A stretch of DNA of 64,000 bases from Rhodococcus sp. CH91 (lineage in GTDB: Bacteria; Actinomycetota; Actinomycetes; Mycobacteriales; Mycobacteriaceae). The notes below the pieces were generated by a model. That model did no database searches, was not told where the DNA came from, and saw nothing but the letters and a program-made list of their open reading frames with translations. A program made the position numbers and the translations under genes. The stretch's first letter is position 1. Each line of letters opens with the position of its first letter. Positions 27,247 to 36,974 of the stretch are shown here, piece by piece. The stretch covers positions 37,294 to 101,293 of the forward strand of contig NZ_JAKFYR010000014.1 in the NCBI RefSeq assembly GCF_022554085.1, written 5' to 3'.

Positions 27247-28248
27247 CTACGCCGGATCGGGAATTGCCGAGTGAAGCGCGGCCTGCGCGAGTTGTGCGCA
27301 ATGTGACCGGGTCTGCGAGCTCCGCCCCTTACGCATCAGCGCGAGGTTCAGGCTCGCAGCTGCGCGTGCAATCACAGGATCCGTGATCATTGCTGCGATA
27401 GCTTCGGGGCCGCGTGCAATGAGGTGTTTCTGGGTCGGCCCGCCCGGCGCGTGCGTGATGCTGCTTCGGTGGATGCCTCGTCGCCGGAGATAGAGTGCCT
27501 GCCGGATCCGGCCCTGTGGAAGCTCCTCGCCGTCGACGAACAAAGATGCGCGTACTTGTCCCGAGGGAGCAACGAAGAGAACGAACGTTTCCATCCAGTT
27601 CAATGTCACGCAGGCCAGCCGATTCGGGTTCGAGGTCGGGAGGCAGCTGACGGACCAGAACTGGGCCTCGGTGCGGTGCGGGTGGCATACCGTATCCGAT
27701 AGATAGAGGTTCACGAGCCGCACGAGTTCGTCGGCATCGGGGCGATCCGTGAATCGCTTCCAGCGATGCGCATAGCCCTCGATATGACTCGCCGGCAGCG
27801 CCGGTGGCGTGCACGCATCGTCGAGCGCATTTCTCACGCTCGGCTCTTCGAGCCACAGCTCTTGTTCGTCGGGATCCACGACGTCATCGAAGACCGATGT
27901 GCCCTCGAAACGAAGTGCGTGCTCCCGGTTACGCACGACAAGCCCGTGCTTTTCGGCATCGTGAATGAGTTCACGTTCTCGCGCGCGCAACGCCGAATAC
28001 GAACCGGAGAATCGCTGCAGCCGAAACGCTGAGATGTCGTCGTAGGTCTTGCCGTGTGCGGCCAGGCGATGAGCGCAATTGCTACCGGATATCCCGATAT
28101 AGCAGGCGCCGTTGGAGAACTCGACGAGGTAGATGCCCCGCGCACCACGAGGACCGCGCGGTGCGCGCGAGACCGACAATGCTTCGGGAGTGTAGGTGAC
28201 GCGTGGGCCGAAGCCGTTCGTCGGAGCCCATGAATCTATCGGTTGCAT
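27247..28248 (-). CDS. GIY-YIG nuclease-domain protein
   Basis: 333 residues. Residues ~35-110 contain GIYLVEF-ACYIGISG and a following Arg/Glu helix (LRARERELIHDAEKHG), the GIY-YIG core with Tyr and Gly residues retained. The rest is an unrecognised domain of ~200 residues with a SLFVDGEELPQGRIRQALYL segment. ATG 28248 is preferred to a TTG one codon upstream; AGGAC precedes it. Found in accessory DNA between a winged-helix gene and a possible TY-Chap gene; possibly a homing-type or defence nuclease. Confidence 0.75.
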   Translation of the reverse strand: MQPIDSWAPTNGFGPRVTYTPEALSVSRAPRGPRGARGIYLVEFSNGACYIGISGSNCAHRLAAHGKTYDDISAFRLQRFSGSYSALRARERELIHDAEKHGLVVRNREHALRFEGTSVFDDVVDPDEQELWLEEPSVRNALDDACTPPALPASHIEGYAHRWKRFTDRPDADELVRLVNLYLSDTVCHPHRTEAQFWSVSCLPTSNPNRLACVTLNWMETFVLFVAPSGQVRASLFVDGEELPQGRIRQALYLRRRGIHRSSITHAPGGPTQKHLIARGPEAIAAMITDPVIARAAASLNLALMRKGRSSQTRSHCAQLAQAALHSAIPDPA

Positions 28249-28518
28249 CAAATGTCCTGCCTGATGGATCTGGTTGCACCGCTCGAGGACGCGCTGTGCG
28301 AAGAGCTGTTGTACGTGATGGTGATCGTCGTCCTACGGCCTGCCTCTGCACTCGCGGTGAAAGGCCCGTCGGCGACCGTTGCCGAATAAAGCTGCGACTT
28401 CATGGTTCGTCGGTGTTCCGTCCCTTCTGCAGGCTGCCGGTACACGCCGACCTGGCCGTGTGCCCGGGCTGCTTTGGAGACATCGGCTCGGCAATGCGAA
28501 ATGTAACAACTATCCAGT

Positions 28519-29943
28519 ATGTCGCTCTCGTCCGTTCTGGGTGAACAGGCATACTTCCCCCTCATGAGCGGTATGCGAACTGACGATGTCCTCGTGCCGG
28601 ACGGACGTCTTCTCGGAGTCAGGCCGTGGGAAGAGCGGCGGACGGAAGGCTGGTTGGCGTTCAAGAACTGGCTCGCGAGGGAGACCGAACTCTTCAAGGA
28701 GCCGTCCTCGATCATGTGTACGGGGGTCATGGAAGATCGTGAAGTCTGTCTCCAGATCGAGATAAGTTCCTCCGGCGGCACGGCCAGGCTCTCGATCGCT
28801 CCGGAATCTGTGACACCCGACCAGGTCGAGCGTTTGATGAAACGACGCGAGTGGTCGGAGCGGCACGCACCCTCTGAGCGCGGCGCTGAAACCAAGGGCA
28901 AAACTGTAGTGGAGTACCGGGCCTCACGCTCCACAGCGCTCGGTACCGGCCTACTTGCCGATGTGGTCGACATCTTCCAGCATGTGTTCAAGGTCCCTCA
29001 CGCCGACGGCATCACACTGAAAATGACGTTCCGTCTGAACGGGCGCGTACGAGCATCTCAGTTCGTTCAGTCCACTCTTCCGATCGTCGGAGGCCGGTTG
29101 TCGTCGATAACCGAGGACGAAGTGAACACCGCGGTCTTTGCTCGAGGCCAGGATGATCTCGGCCGCATCGTCTATCGGCACCTGTGCCGGATACTCGGTC
29201 GTGCACCGAAAGTCGACAAGGCGAACTCGTGGGAATTTTCAGTGAGCAGTCGCACAGTGCACGCAAGGGTGAGCCCTACCTACCCGAGAGTGATCCTGAT
29301 AGTCCCGGCAGTCCCCAAACCGTTCGGGCTCAAAGAATTCCCGAAGCGGCACGTGGAGCTCGTCGTCAAGACCGCGTATCTCAGATTGCTCGAACATGAG
29401 AACTCCTTGTCGGCCATGATAGACATACCGGCCTACCCGTTCGTTCCTCGGCATCTCGACGACGCAATCGATAACCTGCACACTTTCTTCAACCGGCTCG
29501 CCGGTGAGTACTCGATGAGCACAGAGGGAAGAACGCGGTATCGCGCGATCTTCTCCGAGGTCGAGAAGGCGGCAACCGAGCCGACAAGCTCCGAAGACGA
29601 CCTGCTTCCTCCAGCATTGCAAGCCTTGATCCATCTCGATGACGACGGGACCGGTACCCTCGACCCGCATCATGTCGCCCACGTTTGTGGGCATGATAGG
29701 GATGCAATTCTCGCCTACTTGAGAATCGTGCAGGAACAAGAAATCGATTGGCGTTCCGGTGCGGATGAGGCCACGGCCGATGGCGATGAAGAGGAAGCAG
29801 CTGCGCAGAACCACGAGGCAGATGGCTGGGCGAACACGTACCGGCATTTGAGGTCGGCGTTGGAAGTTACGGTGCTGCCCGGTGGCAAGGGTCCATGCGT
29901 GCACTGTGAAGTGCCCATGGCCGCAGCAGTATCGCGTTCTTGA
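28519..29943 (+). CDS. Possible TY-Chap (YbjN/CesT-like) protein
   Basis: 474 residues. Segments RTEGWLAFKNWLARETELF and VTPDQVERLMKRREWSER...DVVDIFQHVFKVPHAD recall actinobacterial TY-Chap domains (YopN/CesT/YbjN-like peptide-binding modules), possibly repeated at ~200-310. The C-terminal part is acidic (DGDEEEAAAQ) and ends in a CVHCEVP pair. No clear ribosome site precedes ATG 28519; ATG 28564 or 28573 are also possible. I am not sure of the family. Upstream DNA is shared with the divergent GIY-YIG gene. Confidence 0.55.
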   Translation: MSLSSVLGEQAYFPLMSGMRTDDVLVPDGRLLGVRPWEERRTEGWLAFKNWLARETELFKEPSSIMCTGVMEDREVCLQIEISSSGGTARLSIAPESVTPDQVERLMKRREWSERHAPSERGAETKGKTVVEYRASRSTALGTGLLADVVDIFQHVFKVPHADGITLKMTFRLNGRVRASQFVQSTLPIVGGRLSSITEDEVNTAVFARGQDDLGRIVYRHLCRILGRAPKVDKANSWEFSVSSRTVHARVSPTYPRVILIVPAVPKPFGLKEFPKRHVELVVKTAYLRLLEHENSLSAMIDIPAYPFVPRHLDDAIDNLHTFFNRLAGEYSMSTEGRTRYRAIFSEVEKAATEPTSSEDDLLPPALQALIHLDDDGTGTLDPHHVAHVCGHDRDAILAYLRIVQEQEIDWRSGADEATADGDEEEAAAQNHEADGWANTYRHLRSALEVTVLPGGKGPCVHCEVPMAAAVSRS

Positions 29944-30624
29944 CCATAGTGCCGGCATTCGAGTCGAGCCATCGCGACCTCGTACGCCGGACCGGGGTCC
30001 GTTCGCGCTACACGCGGGGCGAGTCTCGGTTCAGCGCGCAAGAGTTGTACGGGCGTAGTTGGCCCGGCGGCACGGCCCCCGACCCCTTTGGGCTATGAAC
30101 CCTTCCATCGCGACGTGTGCCGTCGATCGCCGTTGCCGTAGATGACAGTGTCGAGGTTCTGGGTCCACCCGGGCCCACGCGCGAACGCGGTCACCTTGCC
30201 AGCCGCCGGGAACATCCCGTCGATATTGCCCCAATTGTTGTTGATGCCGGAGCAGTCGTTGCCCGAGCACCTCGGACTGTCGTTCGCCTTCGTGAGATCG
30301 ACCTTGATCGTTGCCGAGTTCCGGTCGCCGATCGCGTCGGGAGCGACGCCGAGTCCGCAGATCTCCGGCTCGAACTCCTGCCCTCGATCGTTGCCACGGC
30401 GAGTCCCCAGCGATCCCCCATGCGATCGCACCCCTGAGCAGTCGCTAGTCCGGGTCGTGATAGTCGGCACAAGCGACGATCAGGGCACTCCGTCGTCCGG
30501 TCACCGTATTGCACCCGTCTGTTCTCGTTCTGCCTGTGCAGGTGGGGAGGCCGCTACACCACCCGCATGCGACACGATTCCGACCGGTTCCGCACCGGCT
30601 GGCCGCGCCCAGTTCATCGGGGAA
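29944..30624. other. Gene-poor stretch in accessory DNA
   Basis: About 680 bp with no strong gene. The only candidate is a minus-strand frame at 30093-30470, listed separately. It probably marks decayed DNA at the right edge of the accessory region. Confidence 0.45.
30093..30470 (-). pseudogene. Possible small or decayed gene
   Basis: A 125-codon frame. The second half (ATIKVDLTKANDSPRCSGN, GINNNWGNIDGMFPAAG, WTQNLDTVIYGNGD) reads like a real secreted or surface-protein segment. The first half looks random and no ribosome site is seen. It may be a 3' fragment of a lost gene. Confidence 0.3.
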
Positions 30625-31092
30625 TTACCTGCATTCCGGTGTCGGTGGCGCAGCCGGGTACGCGGGAGGATTCCCGATGGTGCGCCGCGAAGACGCAGAT
30701 CGTTGCGTGAACGTCACGACCAGCCCCGCCGCCACCATCAGCTGGCCCACCATCAACGCTGCCGGCAGCGCGACGAGTTCCCACCCGGTCGACGCGAACC
30801 CGAAAGCCCACACCAGGATGGCCGCGGCCAGCGCCACGGTGGCCACCTGTCCGAGGGCCATGAGGACTGTCGCCGGCCCGCGAGTGCGCCGCTGGAGAAT
30901 ACAGGCCGTGCCGACGACGGCACCAGCGAGAGAACAGGGCAATCCGACCAATGTCGGCAGCACCACCAGCAGTTCGAGACCACGGCCGCCTACCTCGACA
31001 ACCCCGGGCGAGAGCAGCGGCGGCACGACGTAGATCAGGATCGACAGGGTGCACAGCACCGAGATGATCGACGTGGCTCGGAGCATCTTCAT
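30625..31092 (-). CDS. Small integral membrane protein
   Basis: 155 residues from ATG 31092 (or ATG 31086). Four hydrophobic segments follow one another (SIISVLCTLSILIYVVPPLL, LLVVLPTLVGLPCSLAGAVV, VLMALGQVATVALAAAILVW, VALPAALMVGQLMVAAGLVV), then a polar Pro-rich tail. The longer in-frame N-terminus is Arg/Pro-rich and unlikely to be coding. Function unknown. Confidence 0.6.
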   Translation of the reverse strand: MKMLRATSIISVLCTLSILIYVVPPLLSPGVVEVGGRGLELLVVLPTLVGLPCSLAGAVVGTACILQRRTRGPATVLMALGQVATVALAAAILVWAFGFASTGWELVALPAALMVGQLMVAAGLVVTFTQRSASSRRTIGNPPAYPAAPPTPECR

Positions 31093-31307
31093 CAAGGCAA
31101 GGTAACGGACGAGGTGAGCCGTTCGGAGAATCCCCGGACGGGTCGCGGGGTTTCGATCGAAAGTCACCGCAACAGAGGGGTGAATGACACAGAATGGATT
31201 CCGGTAACGAGTAGCAGGCAAGTGGGGAAGGCGCTTGCAGGGTCCACCGTCCGCCCGCTCCGGTCTGGTTGAAAGCTGCGGGGGGACTGTAGTTTTCAGG
31301 ATGCGCG

Positions 31308-32567
31308 ATGAGTGAAGCACTCGTGGGACTCCATGCGAAGGATGACGAGCCTTCCCGTGCCCGGCCCGGATCGGCCGCACGGATCGAGGACGATGCAGGT
31401 GGCGCCGGTATTCCCCTCGAGAGGCTGCTCGCGATCGCGAAGCTGACCCCCGCGCAGGCGGCCGTGCTCGTCACCGATGTGGTCGATCAGGTCGAGTCGG
31501 CACACGAGCTGGGGTGTGCTCCGGCGAGTCTTCGCGGAAGCGCCGTGAGGGTGTCCGAAAGCGGGCACCTCACGATCGAGCGCGGCGGCAACCTGGGATC
31601 CTGGGACGAGGTGCGTGATGCGGTCGCGGTCCTGCTTCGAGAGCTCACGGCGAACTGCCGCAGTGCGGCACTTGCCGCGCGGGTGGACGAAGCGATCGCG
31701 GAGGCGTCGGATCCGGTCGTCCTCGCGCAACTCGTACACAACACTGTCGCAACAGAATTCGCTCCGGGCGAGGTGGACTCCACCCGGCGTAGGATCGCCG
31801 CGCTCGTCTCGGCGACGCTGGGACGCGCTCGCCCGGACGATCGAGAGCCGGAGCGGCCGGACGCGCCGGATCCACCGCCCCCGGCTACCGGATCCTCTCT
31901 CGCCTCGATCGGCTGGCATCCACCCACAACGAAGATCTGGCATCGCAAGAGAAGACGACCCTCGTGGCGCCGAGGTCTGCTCGCTCTGCTCGCGCTCCTG
32001 GTGCTCGCAGGGATGGTGTGGATGGCTCCGAAGGCATGGTCGGAGCTGAGGCAGGGATGGAATACGCTTCTCGACCCTGGGGAGTCGTCGATGGATGATC
32101 GGATCAGCCCGGTGTCGCCACCGCCCCCGGCGCCCGACGCCGCATCCCCTCCGGTCGAGCCGGGGGCCACCGAGCCGGGCCCCCTCCCCATCGATCTTCC
32201 CGGTGAAGCGGGACCGATCAGGCAGATGACCGCGACCTTCGCCAACGGCGCGTGCGAGCCGGGCCGACCGTGCGACCTGCGGGTGGACGTCGCTGTCGAT
32301 CCCGCGGCGAATGTCGGTGCGGTGACCTGGAATGTGACCGTCTACGACCGCTGCACGGGTGTGGCCCGCCCAGGCGCCGACATCACGGTGCCGGTACCGC
32401 CGGGTGCGCAGGAGACATACGGTGTCGGCCGCGTCGACCTGCCGCCGGGCTCCGCACTCGCCGTCGCCGCGGTCAGCACGGCACCTGCAGCGGCCGCATC
32501 GGAGCCGCTGTACGTGCCCGCCGAGAACGCCACCTGCCCGCCCGGGGGTTCTCGTGACGGCGGATAG
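31308..32567 (+). CDS. Single-pass membrane protein upstream of the SEDS-PBP gene
   Basis: 419 residues. A soluble N-terminal region (about 1-210) has LERLLAIAKLTPAQAAVLVTDVVDQVE and SGHLTIERGG, reminiscent of the C-terminal part of kinase-like regulators. One membrane span is near residues 222-240 (RRGLLALLALLVLAGMVW). An outer Pro-rich stretch leads to a beta-rich domain (FANGACEPGRPCDLRVDV, NVTVYDRCTG). It overlaps the SEDS-PBP start by 14 bp, so both are likely co-expressed and it may act in the same cell-wall machine. No named family recognised. Confidence 0.75.
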   Translation: MSEALVGLHAKDDEPSRARPGSAARIEDDAGGAGIPLERLLAIAKLTPAQAAVLVTDVVDQVESAHELGCAPASLRGSAVRVSESGHLTIERGGNLGSWDEVRDAVAVLLRELTANCRSAALAARVDEAIAEASDPVVLAQLVHNTVATEFAPGEVDSTRRRIAALVSATLGRARPDDREPERPDAPDPPPPATGSSLASIGWHPPTTKIWHRKRRRPSWRRGLLALLALLVLAGMVWMAPKAWSELRQGWNTLLDPGESSMDDRISPVSPPPPAPDAASPPVEPGATEPGPLPIDLPGEAGPIRQMTATFANGACEPGRPCDLRVDVAVDPAANVGAVTWNVTVYDRCTGVARPGADITVPVPPGAQETYGVGRVDLPPGSALAVAAVSTAPAAAASEPLYVPAENATCPPGGSRDGG

Positions 32568-35385
32568 GCGCCGCTCGGATCCCTGGCTCGTCACCGCGGC
32601 CGTCGTCCTGGTCGCTCTGGGCGTGCTCAACATGGTCGCGGCGGGCATGACCTCGCTTGCGGTGCGTCACGCGATGCTCGCGGCCGTGGGTCTCGGCGCG
32701 ATGTGGGTGACCTCGCGTATGCGGATCGCTGCTCTGAGCCGGTTCGGCTGGGTGCTGTTCGCAATCTCGGTCGTCCTGCTCGCGGCGGTGCCTCTGCTCG
32801 GGATCGCGACGAAGGGCGCCCAGCGCTGGCTCGACCTCGGTGTGTTCACCCTGCAACCCTCCGAGATCGCCAAGCTCGCCCTGGTTCTCGTGCCTGCCTC
32901 GCTCCTGGCCGGCGACTACACGGTCGGCCGGTTCTTCGCGGTCCTGGGCGTGGCGGCCGTGCCGATCGCGCTGGTTGCGCTGCAACCGGACCTGTCGACG
33001 GCGGTGGTGCTCGTCGTCACCGTGGTGCTCATGCTGATCCTGGCCAGGGTGCCGATGCGGTCGCTGCTTCCGCTGTTCGCGATCGGTGTGGCCTCGCTCC
33101 CTCTGGGCGTGCTGTTCCTGCGCCCGTACCAGCTCGAACGGATCAATGTCTTCCTCTCGAACGACTCCGACCCGCAGGGTTCCGGCTGGGCGGCCTGGCA
33201 GGCGGACATCGCCATCGGCAGTGCCGGATGGTGGGGTCTCGGGCGTGAACCGGACTACGGTCTCAGAGCCACCTACCTGCCCGAATCCGAGCACGACCTG
33301 GCGTTCGCGAGCCTGGTCTACGGGTGGGGTCTGGCCGCCGGGATAGCCGTGGTGCTGGCCGTCGTCGTCATCGTGTGGTGCGCTGTGCTCGCCGCCCGGA
33401 AGGCACGGACACGGGAGGCGGCGCTCGTCGCGGCGGGCATCGCCGGGCTGTTCGGGATTCACACCGCCGTCTCGGTCGCCCAGAGCCTGTCGCTGATGCC
33501 GCACACCGGCATGCCGATTCCGCTGTTCAGTTACGGCGGCACCGCCTCGATCGTCGGATTCGTCTCCATCGGGCTGGTGCTCGCGGTGCGCCGTGACGGG
33601 GTGACGCGCTCGCTGTGGGCCACCGAATCCCGGAAGCGCCGGCTCCCGCGAGGAGTGTCGACGAGCGCGGTGGCTCTCACGGCGTCGCTGGTCGCGATGT
33701 CGGTCTTCGCCTGGCAGCTGCAGACCGCTCACGGCAGGGATCTGCGCGCGACGAGCGACACGCAGATGCTGCGCTGCCTCCGGCTGCCCGCCGAACGAGG
33801 TGACATCCTCGACCGCACCGGGGTTCCCGTCGCTGTCAACGTCCCCGAATATTCCGTCGCGGTGGTTCCGCGGATGTTCGCCGAGGGGGATCCGGCGGTG
33901 CGCGACGAGCTCGCCGCGCTGCTCGCCATCCCCCCGGGCGAACTCGCGGACGAGCTCCGGAACGCGGAGGGGGAGATGCAGCTCGTGCTCGGACGCGTCG
34001 GGTCCGAGCAGGCTCGGCAGGTCGTGGATGCGCGACTGCCCTGGGTGCTCGTCTATCCGACCGGACGCAGGCAGTATCCGCAGGGGGAGGCGCTGGCGTC
34101 CGTCCTCGGCTATGTCGGGACTGCGGATGAACAGGACATGCAGCGCTGGCCGAATCTCGCGCTCGGGTCGCGGGTGGGCAAGGCGGGATTGGAGAGCCAG
34201 TACGACGCCTTGCTCCGCGGCACCGACGGCCGGCAGTGCATGTACGTCGATCCGTCCGGGCGCCCGGTCGGCACGGGGGAGAGGGTGGACCCGGTGCGGG
34301 GCCACGACCTGCGATTGCATCTCGATCTCGGCCTGCAGGAGGCCGCGACCGATGCTCTCGCACAGGCGATGCGCACCAGTGGAGGCGATCTCGGTGCCGC
34401 GGTCGTGATGGATGCGCGCAACGGGGGTGTGCTGGCGCTGGCGAGTGTTCCCGGTTACGACAACAACGTCTTCGAACCACCCGTCGACCCGGTCGCGCTC
34501 GCGGCGCAGACCGAGGGCTCGGGGCCGGGCCGGATGCTCAATCATGCCGTGCAGACGGCGGTGCCCCCGGGCTCGACGTTCAAGATCGTGGCCGCCTCGG
34601 CGAATGCGGCCCACCACGTGCTGTCACCGGACACGGTGCTCGCCGGCGGTGCCTCCTACACCTACGGAGGCAACACCTTCGCGAACTGGCAGCCGATGGG
34701 AGGCAACGACCTGCTCGGGGCACTCCAGTGGTCCGACAACGTCTACTTCTATCAGCTCGCCGATCTGCTCGGCCCCGAGCGCATCGCGGCGACCGCGCAG
34801 GAGCTGGGGGCGGGGTCGCGGTCGGGCATCGATCTGCCGAACGAGTCCGCGGGCTTCCTCGGCACCCCGGAGAACGTCGGCAGTATCGGCGGAACCTGGT
34901 ATCCGGGGTCGACGCTGCTGATGGGAATCGGTCAGGGCACCGTCAGCTCGACCCCGGTGCAGGTGGCGCGGTGGACGTCGGGCATCGCGTCCGGTGCGGT
35001 GGTGACACCGCAGCTCGCGGCGGCGTACGGGCCGGGGGAGGGTGTGCCCGTTCCCGGCACGGAGCCGCACCGGCTGTCCTTCGCGGACGAACTCGGTCCC
35101 GTGCGGGCGGGCATGCGGGCGTCGGCCGCAGCGGGCACCGCTGCCCAGCTCGCGAGCCTGCCGGTGACGGCGGGAGCGAAGACCGGGACGGCGGAGGATC
35201 CCTCGGCCCCCGGGAAGGGCCTCAACGCCTGGTTCTCCGCGGTGGTGCCTTTCGAGTCACCCGAAATCGTGGTGACGGCACTGGTGCGGGGCGGCGGATT
35301 CGGTTCGGCGACAGCGGGTCCGGTGGTCAAGTCTCTGATCGAGCGGTATCTCGCGCAGGTCCGCGGTCCGGCCCCGGCCCGCTGA
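32554..35385 (+). CDS. Natural fusion of SEDS glycosyltransferase (RodA/FtsW) and class B penicillin-binding protein
   Basis: 943 residues. Residues ~1-350 hold about ten membrane spans with SEDS signatures (KGAQRWLDLGVFTLQPSEIAKLALVL; SLMPHTGMPIPLFSYGGTA). A further span near 375 leads to a PBP2/FtsI-like part: RGDILDRTGVPVAVN (pedestal), SRVGKAGLESQYD, the transpeptidase SxxK PPGSTFKIV (Ser about 670), SDN (WSDNVYFYQL) and KTGTAE. GTG 32554 is in frame and sits inside the end of the upstream gene; the upstream open frame is antisense-type sequence. SEDS and class B PBP normally act as a pair to polymerise and crosslink peptidoglycan; here they are one polypeptide. An MreB-like gene lies convergently next door. 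Confidence 0.93.
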   Translation: MTADRRRSDPWLVTAAVVLVALGVLNMVAAGMTSLAVRHAMLAAVGLGAMWVTSRMRIAALSRFGWVLFAISVVLLAAVPLLGIATKGAQRWLDLGVFTLQPSEIAKLALVLVPASLLAGDYTVGRFFAVLGVAAVPIALVALQPDLSTAVVLVVTVVLMLILARVPMRSLLPLFAIGVASLPLGVLFLRPYQLERINVFLSNDSDPQGSGWAAWQADIAIGSAGWWGLGREPDYGLRATYLPESEHDLAFASLVYGWGLAAGIAVVLAVVVIVWCAVLAARKARTREAALVAAGIAGLFGIHTAVSVAQSLSLMPHTGMPIPLFSYGGTASIVGFVSIGLVLAVRRDGVTRSLWATESRKRRLPRGVSTSAVALTASLVAMSVFAWQLQTAHGRDLRATSDTQMLRCLRLPAERGDILDRTGVPVAVNVPEYSVAVVPRMFAEGDPAVRDELAALLAIPPGELADELRNAEGEMQLVLGRVGSEQARQVVDARLPWVLVYPTGRRQYPQGEALASVLGYVGTADEQDMQRWPNLALGSRVGKAGLESQYDALLRGTDGRQCMYVDPSGRPVGTGERVDPVRGHDLRLHLDLGLQEAATDALAQAMRTSGGDLGAAVVMDARNGGVLALASVPGYDNNVFEPPVDPVALAAQTEGSGPGRMLNHAVQTAVPPGSTFKIVAASANAAHHVLSPDTVLAGGASYTYGGNTFANWQPMGGNDLLGALQWSDNVYFYQLADLLGPERIAATAQELGAGSRSGIDLPNESAGFLGTPENVGSIGGTWYPGSTLLMGIGQGTVSSTPVQVARWTSGIASGAVVTPQLAAAYGPGEGVPVPGTEPHRLSFADELGPVRAGMRASAAAGTAAQLASLPVTAGAKTGTAEDPSAPGKGLNAWFSAVVPFESPEIVVTALVRGGGFGSATAGPVVKSLIERYLAQVRGPAPAR

Positions 35386-35406
35386 GCGACCGACGTGCGT
35401 GACCGA

Positions 35407-36396
35407 TCACGCGCTGTAGGCGGCGACCACCTCGGGGTGATCCATGCAGGCGGTCGCGCCTTCCGCAACGCAGGTGAGGGGCCGTTCGGCCGTCTTCACC
35501 GGGAGCCCGAACGCATCTTCGAGCAGTTGCGGCAGGCCACGCAGCATCGATCCGCCGCCGATCGCCAGCATGCCTTCGGCCATCACGTCGCCGATCGCCC
35601 GCGCCGGAAGGTCGTCCAGGCATGCGGACAGCGTCTGCACGATGCTCGTCATGGTCGGTCGCACCGCGTCGAGGATCTTCTCGGTGTCGAGGGTGACGAG
35701 CCGGACCCGGCCGGTCGCGGCGTCGCGGCCTTCGACCACGAGCGGTTGTTCGTCGGCGGTGTCGGGTGCCCCCACTTTGGCGCGTTCCGCGGTGAGTTCG
35801 CCGACGACGAGTTCGTGTTCGGCGCGAAGGTAGCGCAGTATCGCCCGATTCAGGTCGTTTCCTGCGATTCGGCAACTGCGGTGGGACAGCACGCCGCCGT
35901 AACAGATGGCGGTGACTTCCGAAGTCCCGCCGCCGATGTCGACGATGAGATGGGTGGACGGCTCGAGCGGGTTGAGGCCGCAGCCGAGAGCGCCGGCGAC
36001 CGGTTCCGGTATCAGCCCCACCTTCCGCAGGCCCGCCTCGTGTCCGACCTCGAGCATCGCGCGGCGCTCGAGCGGGGTGACCCCGGCGGGAACCGCGATG
36101 ACGCCCGTGGGCCGGGGACCGAACCGGCGACGTGGGGCGGACCGTTCGAGAACAGCGGTGACGAACGTGCGAGCCGATCCGAGGTCCACGATCACGCCGT
36201 CGCGTATCGGGCGAATCGCCGTGATCCCGGCGGGAATGCGGTCGACGAGGTCGCTCGCCTCGTGGCCGATCGTGAGCGCTCTGTGTGGCTCCCTCGCCCG
36301 AACCATCAACAGCGACGGCTCGTTCAGGACTATGCCGTCTTCGGGGGTGCCGACGACGGTGTTGGCAGTTCCGAGATCGATACCGAATCCACGCAC
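35407..36396 (-). CDS. MreB-like actin-fold ATPase
   Basis: 329 residues: FGIDLGTANTVVG (phosphate 1), VPAGVTPLERRAMLEVGHEAG, LIVDIGGGTSEVTAI (phosphate 2), and MLAIGGGSMLRGLPQLLEDAFGLPV (adenosine motif). This fits MreB/Mbl, slightly short (usual 330-350). GTG 36396 has GGAGG 6 bp upstream. MreB organises lateral wall synthesis in rods, and convergence with the SEDS-PBP fusion supports such a role. Most mycolic-acid actinobacteria lack MreB, so the gene is noteworthy; an Hsp70-like side role is less likely. Confidence 0.88.
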   Translation of the reverse strand: MRGFGIDLGTANTVVGTPEDGIVLNEPSLLMVRAREPHRALTIGHEASDLVDRIPAGITAIRPIRDGVIVDLGSARTFVTAVLERSAPRRRFGPRPTGVIAVPAGVTPLERRAMLEVGHEAGLRKVGLIPEPVAGALGCGLNPLEPSTHLIVDIGGGTSEVTAICYGGVLSHRSCRIAGNDLNRAILRYLRAEHELVVGELTAERAKVGAPDTADEQPLVVEGRDAATGRVRLVTLDTEKILDAVRPTMTSIVQTLSACLDDLPARAIGDVMAEGMLAIGGGSMLRGLPQLLEDAFGLPVKTAERPLTCVAEGATACMDHPEVVAAYSA

Positions 36397-36565
36397 ATCG
36401 GCCTCCGAGAGGATTCCCAGCGAGATGTTCAGATGGTGTCCACCGGCATCGCAAGATGTCGAATACCACTCAGGCTACCGCTGTCGAATTCCCCTCAGCG
36501 CGTTGTTCGGCGGAATAGGTGACATGGAGTTCCGGCGAGTGCCCCGCTCGTCGTGGATGACCGGA

Positions 36566-36919
36566 TCAGGCGGGGCCGAGCCGCAGCACCACGGTGACGC
36601 GCCCCCGATCGTCGCGCGTCGCGACGGCGTGGCCGGTGCGCTCCTCGTCGTCGAGCCGGATGGACATGGGTGCACCGTCGCCGAGAAAGTTGCGCCACCA
36701 CGACTTCTCGTCGGGCATCGCGACGCCGATCGTCACGGTGTCGCCCGAGAGGCGGTAGCCGACCGGAAGCGTGATCGTCCTGCCGGACCTGCGGCCGGTG
36801 TAGGTGATCGAGGTGATGTGCTTGCGGATGCGGCTGCCGATCACGGGCAGTCCGGCGGCCGTCATGACGGCGGAGTTGAAGGAGCCTGCGTGGCGAAGGA
36901 GCGAACCGGCGAGCGTCAT
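36566..36919 (-). CDS. Nitroreductase/deazaflavin-dependent oxidoreductase family protein
   Basis: 117 residues with a split beta-barrel pattern (ITYTGRRSGRTITLPVGYRLSGDTVTIGV, KSWWRNFLGDGAPMSIRL), typical of the small Ddn/Rv1155-like F420-dependent group in actinobacteria. Short and complete for this family. Substrate unknown. It lies between mreB-like and an ArsR-type regulator on the same strand, with a 55-bp gap to the regulator. Confidence 0.8.
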   Translation of the reverse strand: MTLAGSLLRHAGSFNSAVMTAAGLPVIGSRIRKHITSITYTGRRSGRTITLPVGYRLSGDTVTIGVAMPDEKSWWRNFLGDGAPMSIRLDDEERTGHAVATRDDRGRVTVVLRLGPA

Positions 36920-36974
36920 GTCTACCTCCCACCGTCACGGTACGGGAATGTGCAGCTCTGTCTTCGGCGGTCGG

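Noticed and set aside
29944..30092. Possible tRNA in the gene-poor stretch
   Set aside because: No cloverleaf, T-loop GTTCRANYC or acceptor stem could be found.
32473..34617. 714-codon minus-strand frame
   Set aside because: Antisense of the SEDS-PBP fusion; composition dominated by Arg, His and Gln, as expected from GC-rich opposite-strand reading.
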